Part shown: one piece after another, positions 15,147 to 23,024 of the stretch
Numbering within the stretch: the first letter of the stretch is position 1
How the letters are laid out: each line of letters opens with the position of its first letter
From: an uncultured Clostridia bacterium
Lineage (GTDB): Bacteria > Bacillota > Clostridia > Oscillospirales > Ruminococcaceae
Direction: 5' to 3'
DNA: 28,221 nt
Assembly: GCA_938014915.1 (NCBI GenBank)
Contig: CALLQQ010000015.1
Location: 1-28,221 of the forward strand
Notes under the pieces: model-generated
Databases searched by the model: none
What the model was told of the DNA's origin: nothing
The model's input: the letters and a program-made list of their open reading frames with translations, nothing else
Translations under genes and position numbers: made by a program

Positions 15147-15827
15147 TTGAACTGTAATTGTCATCTTCGTGGCGGCAGAAACTGCATTGAAGCAGTGCCG
15201 ATTTTCAGCAATTTGTCCGATGAGGAAATGCTAGAAATCGCAAGAATTACTACCGAAAAATCCTACCAAAAGGGCGAACACATTTATTTATCCGGTGATA
15301 AAGGTAATAAGCTATATGTAATACATTCGGGCAAGGTGAAAATTTCACGACTTTCTCCAACGGGCAAGGAGCAAGTAATTCGCATACTTGGCGCTGGTGA
15401 CTTCATGGGTGAGCTATCTTTATTTAGCTCATCCTCGTTCACCGATTATAGCGAAGTTATAGAAGATACTACATTATGTTTAATTGAGGGGCATCATATA
15501 CGGGATCTAATGGCGAAATACCCCACTATCGCATTCAAGGTTTTGGAGGAGCTTAGTAAAAGACTCGATGCTGCGGAAAATTTAATTGAGAACATTAACA
15601 TTCACAGCGTGGAAAAGCGGCTTGCTGATACTTTACTTAATTTAGCCAATCGGGAGGGTGAAGTCCATCTTCCAATGCGAAAACAGGATCTAGCCTCAAA
15701 TCTTGGCATGAGTCAGGAAACTCTCAGCAGGAAATTATCTACATTCCAGCAGATGGGGCTAATTCAGTTAATCGGGCATAGGAGGATAATCCTCTTAGAT
15801 ATAGATAGTCTAGAAGAAATTGAATAA
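15147..15827 (+). CDS. Crp/Fnr-family regulator with FNR-like cysteine set
   Basis: This 226-residue transcription factor has an N-terminal cysteine tract, a cyclic-nucleotide-like sensor domain (about 15-130), a dimer helix (about 130-155) and a C-terminal winged helix. C3, C5 and C13, together with C111, mirror the four FeS ligands of E. coli FNR (three at the N-terminus plus C122). The local sequence TLC-L at 111 aligns with MVC-E of FNR. The recognition helix SQETLSRKLSTF has E191, S194 and R195, the FNR set that reads TTGAT-like half sites. I infer a [4Fe-4S] or metal/thiol sensor of O2, NO or metal. The start is TTG with GGAGGG six bases upstream. It probably activates its own operon through the dyad at 12897-12910. 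Confidence 0.9.
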   Translation: MNCNCHLRGGRNCIEAVPIFSNLSDEEMLEIARITTEKSYQKGEHIYLSGDKGNKLYVIHSGKVKISRLSPTGKEQVIRILGAGDFMGELSLFSSSSFTDYSEVIEDTTLCLIEGHHIRDLMAKYPTIAFKVLEELSKRLDAAENLIENINIHSVEKRLADTLLNLANREGEVHLPMRKQDLASNLGMSQETLSRKLSTFQQMGLIQLIGHRRIILLDIDSLEEIE

Positions 15828-15843
15828 AAACGGAGGAATAAAA

Positions 15844-17031
15844 ATGAGTTTCAAAATCAATGACAAAGTAACATGGGTCGGCAAAATCGACTGGGAATTG
15901 AAGAAGTTCCATGGTGATGAATATTCAACACATCGGGGTTCTTCCTATAATTCTTATCTCATTAAAGATAAGAAAAATGTCCTAATTGATACCGTTTGGC
16001 AGCCATTTGCCGAGGAATTCGTTGCTAATCTCAAAAAGGAAATTGATTTAAACGATATTGATTATATCATTTGCAACCATGCCGAAATAGACCATAGCGG
16101 TTCTCTTCCGCTATTGATGAAAGAAATTCCCGATACGCCAATTTACTGCACTAGCAATGGTGTGAAAATTCTCAAGGGGCATTATCATCAGGACTGGAAT
16201 TTCGTTGAAGTTAAGACTGGCGACGAACTTGACATTGGCGATAGTAAGTTGATTTTTATCGAGGCGAGAATGTTGCATTGGCCCGACACGATGTTCACAT
16301 ATATGACGGGCGAGAATATCCTATTCAGTAACGACGCATTCGGGCAGCATTATGCATCGGAACATATGTATAATGATTTGGTGGATAAAGCAGAATTATA
16401 TCAAGAGGCTATCAAGTACTATGCTAATATCTTAACACCGTTCAGCCCACTTGTAACTAAAAAGATTGAAGAAGTTTTAAGTTTCAATCTTCCTGTTGAT
16501 TTAATCGCTACAAGTCACGGTATCCTATGGCGTGATAATCCTGCACAAATTATAGAAAAGTATCTTGAATGGGCTAATGACTATCAAGAAAATCAAATTA
16601 CCATTGTTTATGATACTATGTGGAATGGCACACGCAGAATGGCTGAAGCCATTGCAGAAGGGATAAAATCCGCCGATAATGAAGTAACGGTCAAGCTATT
16701 CAATGCATCGACCCACGATAAAAACGACATCTTAACTGAAGTGTTCAAGTCAAAAGCACTCCTATTTGGATCGTTCACTATCAATAGAGGAATTTCCTAT
16801 TCAATATCCGGCATACTTGAAATGGTCAAGGGTCTATCCCTAAAGAATAAAAAGGCGGCAGCATTCGGAACATATGGCTGGAGCGGCGAATGTGTGTCCA
16901 TAATCAATAATATGCTGAGTGAATCCAAGATTGAAGTTGTAAGTGATGGTTATAGAGCTTTATGGAATCCTGATAAAGACGCCGTCGCTAAATGCAAGGA
17001 ATTCGGTGCGGATTTCGTCAGCAAGCTTTAG
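15844..17031 (+). CDS. fprA: Class A flavodiiron protein (FprA/ROO), O2/NO reductase
   Basis: The 395-residue protein reduces O2 to water and/or NO to N2O in anaerobes. The metallo-beta-lactamase-like domain (1-245) holds the full diiron set H79, E81, D83, H145, D164 and H225, with H84 next to the site, spaced as in known enzymes. The flavodoxin domain (255-395) begins with the FMN phosphate loop VYDTMWNGTRRMA. There is no extra rubredoxin domain, so an external rubredoxin or flavoprotein must supply electrons. I chose ATG at 15844, with GGAGG seven bases upstream; an upstream in-frame ATG at 15820 overlaps the regulator gene and lacks a site. It is last in the operon and suggests that the operon answers to oxygen or nitric oxide. 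Confidence 0.95.
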   Translation: MSFKINDKVTWVGKIDWELKKFHGDEYSTHRGSSYNSYLIKDKKNVLIDTVWQPFAEEFVANLKKEIDLNDIDYIICNHAEIDHSGSLPLLMKEIPDTPIYCTSNGVKILKGHYHQDWNFVEVKTGDELDIGDSKLIFIEARMLHWPDTMFTYMTGENILFSNDAFGQHYASEHMYNDLVDKAELYQEAIKYYANILTPFSPLVTKKIEEVLSFNLPVDLIATSHGILWRDNPAQIIEKYLEWANDYQENQITIVYDTMWNGTRRMAEAIAEGIKSADNEVTVKLFNASTHDKNDILTEVFKSKALLFGSFTINRGISYSISGILEMVKGLSLKNKKAAAFGTYGWSGECVSIINNMLSESKIEVVSDGYRALWNPDKDAVAKCKEFGADFVSKL

Positions 17032-17038
17032 TAGTTAG

Positions 17039-17079
17039 TTTTCAACAATAGGGGAAATCCCCGTTGAAAATTCCTTCTT
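17039..17079 (+). terminator. Terminator-like hairpin after fprA
   Basis: TTTTCAAC (17039-17046) pairs with GTTGAAAA (17063-17070) and the inner GGGG (17051-17054) with CCCC (17059-17062), with a one-sided bulge. The tail is T/C-rich rather than pure T, so the second terminator at 17085 probably does most of the work. Confidence 0.55.
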
Positions 17080-17084
17080 AAATA

Positions 17085-17122
17085 AAACTCCCCCCGTTGG
17101 ATAATTCCAATGGGGGGAGTTT
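17085..17122. terminator. Strong bidirectional terminator between fprA and serA
   Basis: AAACTCCCCCC-G-TTGG (17085-17100) pairs with CCAA-T-GGGGGGAGTTT (17107-17122), with one G-U pair and a 6-nt loop. T-rich tails follow on both strands. It lies between converging operons. Confidence 0.9.
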
Positions 17123-17133
17123 ATTATTGCAAT

Positions 17134-18303
17134 TTACTTTTTGATTATTCTTGCAAATATTACATCTTCAATAGCCATTAATTTTTCTTCGATGCTATCG
17201 CATATATCGCCCGTAACATCGAGCATTGTATACGCATAGTCTTTCTTCGATTTATTGAGCATATTCTCAATATTAATATTCATATCGGAAATAGTGCTGG
17301 TAATGCTAGATACCCTTGCAACAACATTCTTATGAATAATGCAAATTTTTGCATCGCCGGATATATCCATGTGTGCATCGGGCAAGTTTACTGAATTGGT
17401 TATATTACCATTTTCAATATATTCTTTAACCTGTTGAACTGCCATTACAGCACAATTCTCTTCAGATTCAGGAGTTGATGCGCCAAGGTGGGGAATTGCT
17501 ATTACGCCCTTCTTCCCGATTAATTCAGCTTCGGGGAAGTCCGTCACATAGCATGATAGCTTGCCACTTTCGAGTGCATCTATAATATCAACATCACTAA
17601 CAAGACCCGCCCGTGAGAAGTTAAGGATACGTGCGCCATCTTTCATTGTAGCAATGGTTTCCTTGCAAATCATTGCACTTGTTTCATCAGTGAGCGGTGC
17701 GTGAATGCTGATATAATCGCAATTTTCAAAGATTTCTTCTAAACTTGCTGCGTATTTTACACTTCTCGATAGTCCCCATGCGGATTTTACGGATAGATAA
17801 GGATCGTATCCATGCACTTCCATCCCAAGTGATTTTGCCGTATTGGCGACCATGACGCCAATGGCGCCAAGTCCTACTACGCCGAGCTTCTTACCTAGAA
17901 TCTCCGGTCCGACGAATTGGCTCTTGCCCTTTTCAACTAGCTTTGCGACTTCGTCACCTTTTCCCTCAAGGGTCTTCGCCCATTCTATACCGTCGATAAT
18001 CTTTCTTGAACTTAGTAATAATGCTGCTATCACTAACTCTTTAACAGCATTAGCATTAGCGCCCGGAGTGTTGAATACGACAACGCCGTTTTCACTGCAT
18101 TTATCAATCGGGATATTGTTCGTTCCTGCGCCCGCCCTTGCAATAGCGAGTAGCGATTCTGGAATGTCCATCTCATGCATTGAGGCTGAGCGAACTAGTA
18201 TCGCCTCAGGATTATCACTATCTTCAACAATATTAAAATTATCTTTATCTAGCAAATCTAGACCAGCATTAGCTATCTTATTCAGTGTTTTTATAGTATA
18301 CAA
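17134..18303 (-). CDS. serA: D-3-phosphoglycerate dehydrogenase with C-terminal ACT domain
   Basis: SerA oxidises 3-phosphoglycerate to 3-phosphohydroxypyruvate with NAD+, the first step of serine synthesis. The 389-residue form has a Rossmann domain with GLGAIG at 144-149, catalytic R231 and H272 (PHLGAST) and a probable catalytic glutamate at 258-260 in DFPEAE, where longer enzymes have DVFEEEP. An ACT domain at about 315-389 suggests feedback by serine. It lacks the extra intervening domain of long bacterial forms, as is common in Firmicutes. The start is TTG, supported by GGGGAG six bases upstream. It lies 36 bases after serC, so the pair forms one operon whose expression depends on the attenuator-like leader ahead of serC. 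Confidence 0.95.
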   Translation of the reverse strand: MYTIKTLNKIANAGLDLLDKDNFNIVEDSDNPEAILVRSASMHEMDIPESLLAIARAGAGTNNIPIDKCSENGVVVFNTPGANANAVKELVIAALLLSSRKIIDGIEWAKTLEGKGDEVAKLVEKGKSQFVGPEILGKKLGVVGLGAIGVMVANTAKSLGMEVHGYDPYLSVKSAWGLSRSVKYAASLEEIFENCDYISIHAPLTDETSAMICKETIATMKDGARILNFSRAGLVSDVDIIDALESGKLSCYVTDFPEAELIGKKGVIAIPHLGASTPESEENCAVMAVQQVKEYIENGNITNSVNLPDAHMDISGDAKICIIHKNVVARVSSITSTISDMNINIENMLNKSKKDYAYTMLDVTGDICDSIEEKLMAIEDVIFARIIKK

Positions 18304-18339
18304 AATTATCTCCCCTATTCATTCGGGTATTACCCGTTA

Positions 18340-19419
18340 TTAAATATTCTCCGCTTCGAATTCCTTCATAACAGCGACTAATTTTTCTACCCCTGCAATA
18401 GGCATCGCATTATAAATTGATGCCCGCATACCGCCGACACTCCTATGTCCTTTTAGGTTAACTAATCCGTTATCAATGCAGCGTTCGATGAATTTCTTAT
18501 CAAGATCTGCATCACCGGTTATGAATGGAACATTCATTAATGAGCGGCTATCTTTTTCTACCGTGCCTTTAAATAGCTTGGATTTATCAAGATAATCGTA
18601 TAAAATAGCAGCCTTTTTCTTATTATGTTCCGCCATTGCCGATAGTCCGCCCTTCGATTTTATCCAAGCTAGAACTAACTTGCACATATATATTGCATAT
18701 GTTGGTGGCGTGTTAAACATCGATCCATTATCAGCATGAGTTTTATAATCGAGCATTGTCGGTGTGCCTTCACGTGCGTTACCGATTAAATCTTCACGAA
18801 CAATTACTACTGTTAAGCCCGCAGGACCGATATTCTTCTGCGCACCCGCATATAATACTCCGAATTTGCTAACATCAATTGGTTCGCTGAGTATGCACGA
18901 ACTAATATCTGCAACTAATGGAACATCGCCCGTATTAGGTAGCTTATGAAAATATGTTCCGTAAATCGTGTTATTCATACAAATATGAAAATAGTCAGCC
19001 TCTTTATCAAATTTTGACTCATCTAATTCCGGTATGTATGAGAATGTTCTATCTTCACTTGATGCGACGATATTACATTCAAGGAATTTAGCAGCCTCCG
19101 CCCTGGCTTTCTTAGCCCATTGTCCAGTAATAGCAAAATCCGCTTTACCCTTTTTGGCTAGGTTAAGTGGCACCATTGCAAATTGTAGTGATGCTCCGCC
19201 CTGTAAGAACAATACCTTGTAATTACTCGGTATCGACATTACCTCCCTGAATAACGATTCACACTCATCGATTATCGCTTGATACTCTTTTGAGCGGTGC
19301 GACATCTCCATTACGGATTGTCCGCTATCACCATACTCAACTAATTCGCTGGCGGCAGTTTTCAATACCTCCTCGGGTAGAGTCGCCGGCCCAGCACTAA
19401 AATTGTACACTCGTGCCAT
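18340..19419 (-). CDS. serC: Phosphoserine aminotransferase
   Basis: SerC converts 3-phosphohydroxypyruvate and glutamate to phosphoserine and 2-oxoglutarate; it can also serve pyridoxal phosphate synthesis. The start NFSAGPATLPEEVL and the HRS block near residue 41 are typical, as is the PLP lysine K195 in AGAQKNIGPAG. The protein is 359 residues, the usual length. The ATG at 19419 is chosen because GGAGG lies seven bases upstream and the homologous start MARVYNFSAG begins there; a frame extension to 19455 crosses the leader. It is first in the serC-serA operon. No serB-type phosphatase gene lies in the window. Confidence 0.96.
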   Translation of the reverse strand: MARVYNFSAGPATLPEEVLKTAASELVEYGDSGQSVMEMSHRSKEYQAIIDECESLFREVMSIPSNYKVLFLQGGASLQFAMVPLNLAKKGKADFAITGQWAKKARAEAAKFLECNIVASSEDRTFSYIPELDESKFDKEADYFHICMNNTIYGTYFHKLPNTGDVPLVADISSCILSEPIDVSKFGVLYAGAQKNIGPAGLTVVIVREDLIGNAREGTPTMLDYKTHADNGSMFNTPPTYAIYMCKLVLAWIKSKGGLSAMAEHNKKKAAILYDYLDKSKLFKGTVEKDSRSLMNVPFITGDADLDKKFIERCIDNGLVNLKGHRSVGGMRASIYNAMPIAGVEKLVAVMKEFEAENI

Positions 19420-19444
19420 AAATAAACCTCCAAATTTTATATTG

Positions 19445-19479
19445 AAAAAACCCAATACCGCTATCAGAAAGCGGTATTG
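19445..19479 (-). terminator. Terminator in the serC leader (possible attenuator), also downstream of gyrA
   Basis: AGCGGTATTG (19470-19479) pairs with CAATACCGCT (19453-19462) through a 7-nt loop. On the minus strand the stem is followed by GG and six T (19450-19445). It lies between a perfect promoter (19500-19528) and the serC ribosome binding site, so it must be passed by every serCA transcript from that promoter. Confidence 0.85.
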
Positions 19480-19486
19480 TTATTTT

Positions 19487-19545
19487 TTTCACTAATTTTA
19501 TTATATGCAATCAATACTGTATTGTCAATTGATTTCACTAATTTT
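19487..19545. repeat. 13-bp direct repeats flanking the serC promoter
   Basis: TTTCACTAATTTT occurs at 19487-19499 and again at 19533-19545 in the same orientation, 46 bases apart. One copy lies just upstream of the -35 box and the other overlaps the transcription start. Such placement suits a repressor or regulator that binds both sites. Confidence 0.6.
19500..19528 (-). promoter_or_regulatory. Perfect consensus promoter of serC-serA
   Basis: Minus-strand TTGACA (19528-19523) and TATAAT (19505-19500) are 17 bases apart. Transcription near 19493 enters the terminator hairpin only about 14 nt later. Confidence 0.88.
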
Positions 19546-19573
19546 TCTAGTATTTTTATAGTAATCGCTATCT

Positions 19574-22174
19574 TTATTCCTCGTTGCTATCATCATTTTC
19601 ATCATCGTCATCTTCGTCAATGATTTCATCATCATCTTCGGGCGGATTCTCTTCGTCAAGTTTGTCGAATTCATCAACTTCTTCTTCGTCGATCTCTTCC
19701 TCGCCCTCAATTTGCTCGACTTCGTCTATATCGGCAGAATCATCATGTTCTGCAATAGTGAGCGCAACAAGCTGAACATCATCAAGAACACGCATCACAC
19801 GCACACCTAATGCGTATCTGCTCATTATGCTAATGTCGCTCACCCTAATTCTAATGACAATTCCATCACTTGAAATTAGTATAACATCGTCTTCTTCATT
19901 CACGACCTTAACACCGCAAACATTACCACGTTCCTCATTAACTTTATAGTTAACAGTGCCGTATCCGCCACGTTTTTGCAACCTATATTTCGACCCTAAT
20001 GTTCTCCTGCCGAATCCTTTATCCGTCACGGTTAGAAGAATATCATCGTCGGTAATTCTCTCAAGAGCTACAACTTCGTCATCTTCCCTTAGCCGAATTG
20101 CACGAACTCCATAGGTATTCCTACCCAGCGGACGCAAATCTGTTTCTTTAAAGCGGATTGCGGCGCCAAGTTTCGTCGCAACGATTATTTCACTATCGCC
20201 GTCAGTCATTTTAACTCCGGCAATTTCGTCAGGATTCTCTTCATCGAATCTTATTGCTATAATGCCATTCTTGCGCACATTCTTATATGCCGATAATCTT
20301 GTTCGCTTAATCGTGCCGCGCTTAGTCACCATTACAATGAATTTATCTTCGTCAAAATCGGTAGTTTTTATCATTGCGGCGATCTTCTCACCCTCTTGCA
20401 ATGGAAGAAGATTAACGATATTCGTTCCACGTGCTTGCCTGCTCCCCGTCGGGATTTCATAGCATTTTAACTTATACATAATTCCACGGTTAGTGATGAA
20501 TAGAACATTATCATGTGTGGAGCTAATGAACATCTCCTCAACAACATCTTCATCTCGTTGTTTCATTCCTGAAACTCCCCTACCGCCCCGTCTTTGAAGT
20601 TTATATGCATCGACTGGTTGACGTTTAATATAGCCGATATTCGTGTATGTTATAACACAATCCTCAACGGGAATTAAGTCCTCAATATCGACTTCACCGC
20701 TTACAGCCTCAATTGATGTGCGGCGATCGTCGCCAAAGCGTTTCTTAATCTCGCCAAGTTCCTCATCAATAATTGCAAGTACCTTATTACCATCGGCAAG
20801 GATAGCCTCATATTCTCTTATCTTTTCCATTAAATCGGCTAGTTCATCTTCAATCTTTGTTCTTTCCATGCCTGTCAATTGCCCTAATCGCATTGCAACA
20901 ATGGCGTCAGCTTGAATATTCGACAATTCGAATCTTTCAATCAATTTCGCCTTACCATCGGGAATGTTCTTCGAACTGCGTAGAATCTCAATAACTTCAT
21001 CAATGAAATCAAGAGCTATTACAAATCCCTCTAAAATATGCGATCTATCCTGCGCTTTTCTTAAATCGAATTGCGTTCTCTTTGTTATTACATCTACCTG
21101 GAAGTCAAGATATTCTTCCAACATTTCCTTTAATGTTAGGGTTTTAGGCTCGCCATTTACTACAGCAAGCTGAATAACGCCAACAGTATCCTGTAATTGC
21201 GTATACGAATATAGCTGATTCAATACTATTTGCGCATTCGCATCACGTCTTAATTCGATAACGATGCTCATTCCGTCCCTGTCGGATTCATCACGGATCG
21301 CCGTTATTCCATCAACTCTTTTATCCTTAACTAAATTAGCAATAGATACTAATAGCCTACTCTTATTGACCATATAGGGGATCTCAGTTATAACAATTCT
21401 CTGCTTCCCCTTTACTTCCTGAATGTCCGCCCTCGCCCTTAATGTAATCTTGCCCCTGCCAGTAGCGTATGCGGCACGTATTCCCGAATGACCCATGATA
21501 ATTCCGCCCGTGGGGAAGTCCGGTCCTTTAATGTGCTGCATTAAATCCTCTAATGTGCAATCGGGATTATCTATTAATAGGGATAGTGCATCTATAACTT
21601 CATTTAAGTTATGCGGCGGGATATTCGTCGCCATTCCAACTGCTATTCCCGTTGAGCCGTTAACTAGCAAATTCGGGAATCTCGATGGTATTACTTCCGG
21701 CTCTTTTAGTCTATCGTCGTAGTTCGGCATGAATGAAACTGTTTCCTTACCTATATCTGTCAACATTTCCATTGCCATTTTGCTCATTCTTGCCTCTGTA
21801 TAACGGTATGCAGCTGCTGGATCCCCATCTATTGAACCGAAGTTTCCATGCCCGTCGATTAACGGGTATCTTAGGGAGAAGTCCTGCGCCATACGCACAA
21901 GAGCATCATAAACAGATGCATCACCATGCGGATGGTATCTTCCTAGAACGGAACCAACAGTATCCGCAGCTTTACGATATGGTTTATCCGGGCTGAGCGA
22001 ATTCTCATGCATTGTATATAGAATTCTTCTATGAACAGGTTTTAGCCCATCACGAATATCGGGCAATGCTCGCCCGACAATTACCGACATAGAATAGTCA
22101 AGATATGATTTTCTCATTTCTTTTTCTATATCTCTAACTATAACCCTGCTTCTATCAATTTCCAAAGTTCTCAT
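19574..22174 (-). CDS. gyrA: DNA gyrase subunit A
   Basis: GyrA is the cleavage and wrapping subunit of gyrase. Y125 in RYTEAR is the catalytic tyrosine. The quinolone region reads HPHGDASVYD, with alanine at residue 86 where E. coli has Ser83, and D90 for Asp87. The GyrA box QRRGGRG, needed for DNA wrapping, is present in the C-terminal beta-pinwheel. The protein is 866 residues, lengthened by an acidic tail of 56 residues of which 36 are D or E. ATG at 22174 has AGGA directly against it. An in-frame TTG three codons on is better spaced and may be the true start. It follows the YcxB-like gene by 26 bases and is the last gene of the origin cluster. Confidence 0.97.
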   Translation of the reverse strand: MRTLEIDRSRVIVRDIEKEMRKSYLDYSMSVIVGRALPDIRDGLKPVHRRILYTMHENSLSPDKPYRKAADTVGSVLGRYHPHGDASVYDALVRMAQDFSLRYPLIDGHGNFGSIDGDPAAAYRYTEARMSKMAMEMLTDIGKETVSFMPNYDDRLKEPEVIPSRFPNLLVNGSTGIAVGMATNIPPHNLNEVIDALSLLIDNPDCTLEDLMQHIKGPDFPTGGIIMGHSGIRAAYATGRGKITLRARADIQEVKGKQRIVITEIPYMVNKSRLLVSIANLVKDKRVDGITAIRDESDRDGMSIVIELRRDANAQIVLNQLYSYTQLQDTVGVIQLAVVNGEPKTLTLKEMLEEYLDFQVDVITKRTQFDLRKAQDRSHILEGFVIALDFIDEVIEILRSSKNIPDGKAKLIERFELSNIQADAIVAMRLGQLTGMERTKIEDELADLMEKIREYEAILADGNKVLAIIDEELGEIKKRFGDDRRTSIEAVSGEVDIEDLIPVEDCVITYTNIGYIKRQPVDAYKLQRRGGRGVSGMKQRDEDVVEEMFISSTHDNVLFITNRGIMYKLKCYEIPTGSRQARGTNIVNLLPLQEGEKIAAMIKTTDFDEDKFIVMVTKRGTIKRTRLSAYKNVRKNGIIAIRFDEENPDEIAGVKMTDGDSEIIVATKLGAAIRFKETDLRPLGRNTYGVRAIRLREDDEVVALERITDDDILLTVTDKGFGRRTLGSKYRLQKRGGYGTVNYKVNEERGNVCGVKVVNEEDDVILISSDGIVIRIRVSDISIMSRYALGVRVMRVLDDVQLVALTIAEHDDSADIDEVEQIEGEEEIDEEEVDEFDKLDEENPPEDDDEIIDEDDDDENDDSNEE

Positions 22175-22200
22175 TCCTAACTTTTAATCTTTTTTCTATG

Positions 22201-23016
22201 TTAAATTTTACTCTTTACTTCCCTTAACTGTCCCGCTCTAGTATAGGATCTGCCCAAACGATTAGCAAATATCTTATCAATATAATCAATTTTAATTTCA
22301 TCAATACAGCGTTTTGGCAATATATATATAACTTGCTTTTTAACATAAATTATGAACATATCCGCACTATCGACGATTTCAAATTCATCGACGGCGAAAT
22401 AAAGTCTTGTTGGCTCACTCTGGATAACATCTTCTTCCTGTTCTTCTGGCAGTATAGTTGTTATCTTAATATACTCATCGTATATTTCACAAGTATATCT
22501 ATCGTCTTTAATATCCGATAGTGCATCGATTAGCTTGCGGCGGATTTTAACGGGATTATACCACACATAGAATATTATAGCTATGCAAACCCCTAAGAGT
22601 CCATAACCCAGAGTATAATTCGGTGTTTTTATTACACTTTCAAGATAGAATGCCGCCAAAATCAAGAAAATTATCGTATAAATAACGCTTCTTTTCATTA
22701 CATATTTCTTCTGAAAAATTCTGAAAGCATCATCATTTTCTTTTAAAGTTAAGTCATATTCAAATGTTACAAGCGGCTCACCCTCATCAATGATTTTATC
22801 ATTGGTATCATCTTCAACTACTTCATAATATCCATCTTCGTTGATTGCCTTCAGCCCCATTAAAGAAGATTCTAATACTTCTCCCGATTCGTATTCTTCA
22901 ATGTCTAAAGTATCATCATAATTTTCATCATCTTCATCTATACTTGAATTTTTCTTTTTCCCGTCATCATCATCATAGAAGAACAGGAATTCTTCCTCAT
23001 TGCTAAATCCTTTCAT
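22201..23016 (-). CDS. YcxB-like membrane protein with acidic N-terminal region, between gyrB and gyrA
   Basis: The 271-residue protein begins with about 85 acidic, probably disordered residues (runs of D at 15-18 and 28-36). Two membrane helices follow at about 110-127 and 135-154, joined by a short loop. The C-terminal part (about 160-260) alternates short strands in a pattern like the YcxB-like domain (PF14317), including the RYTCEIYDEYIKITT stretch. I am moderately sure of that family and no role is known. The AGGAGG site overlaps the gyrB stop codon and the ATG is only eight bases after it, so translation is coupled. It is not part of the usual Firmicutes gyrB-gyrA pair and appears to be a lineage-specific insertion. 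Confidence 0.8.
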   Translation of the reverse strand: MKGFSNEEEFLFFYDDDDGKKKNSSIDEDDENYDDTLDIEEYESGEVLESSLMGLKAINEDGYYEVVEDDTNDKIIDEGEPLVTFEYDLTLKENDDAFRIFQKKYVMKRSVIYTIIFLILAAFYLESVIKTPNYTLGYGLLGVCIAIIFYVWYNPVKIRRKLIDALSDIKDDRYTCEIYDEYIKITTILPEEQEEDVIQSEPTRLYFAVDEFEIVDSADMFIIYVKKQVIYILPKRCIDEIKIDYIDKIFANRLGRSYTRAGQLREVKSKI

Positions 23017-23024
23017 AATGCCTC

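Noticed and set aside
19445..19545. T-box or serine riboswitch ahead of serC
   Set aside because: The leader between predicted start and terminator is about 14 nt plus the hairpin, too short for a T-box, and no T-box sequence is present.
19525..19710. Possible frameshifted GyrA extension (Met/Lys-rich minus-strand frame)
   Set aside because: It is a shifted reading of the acidic-tail codons. The main gyrA frame ends cleanly in a stop and a terminator follows.
19584..19775. Serine-rich plus-strand frame opposite the gyrA 3' end
   Set aside because: It is the antisense of the Asp/Glu codons of the acidic GyrA tail, a codon-bias artefact.
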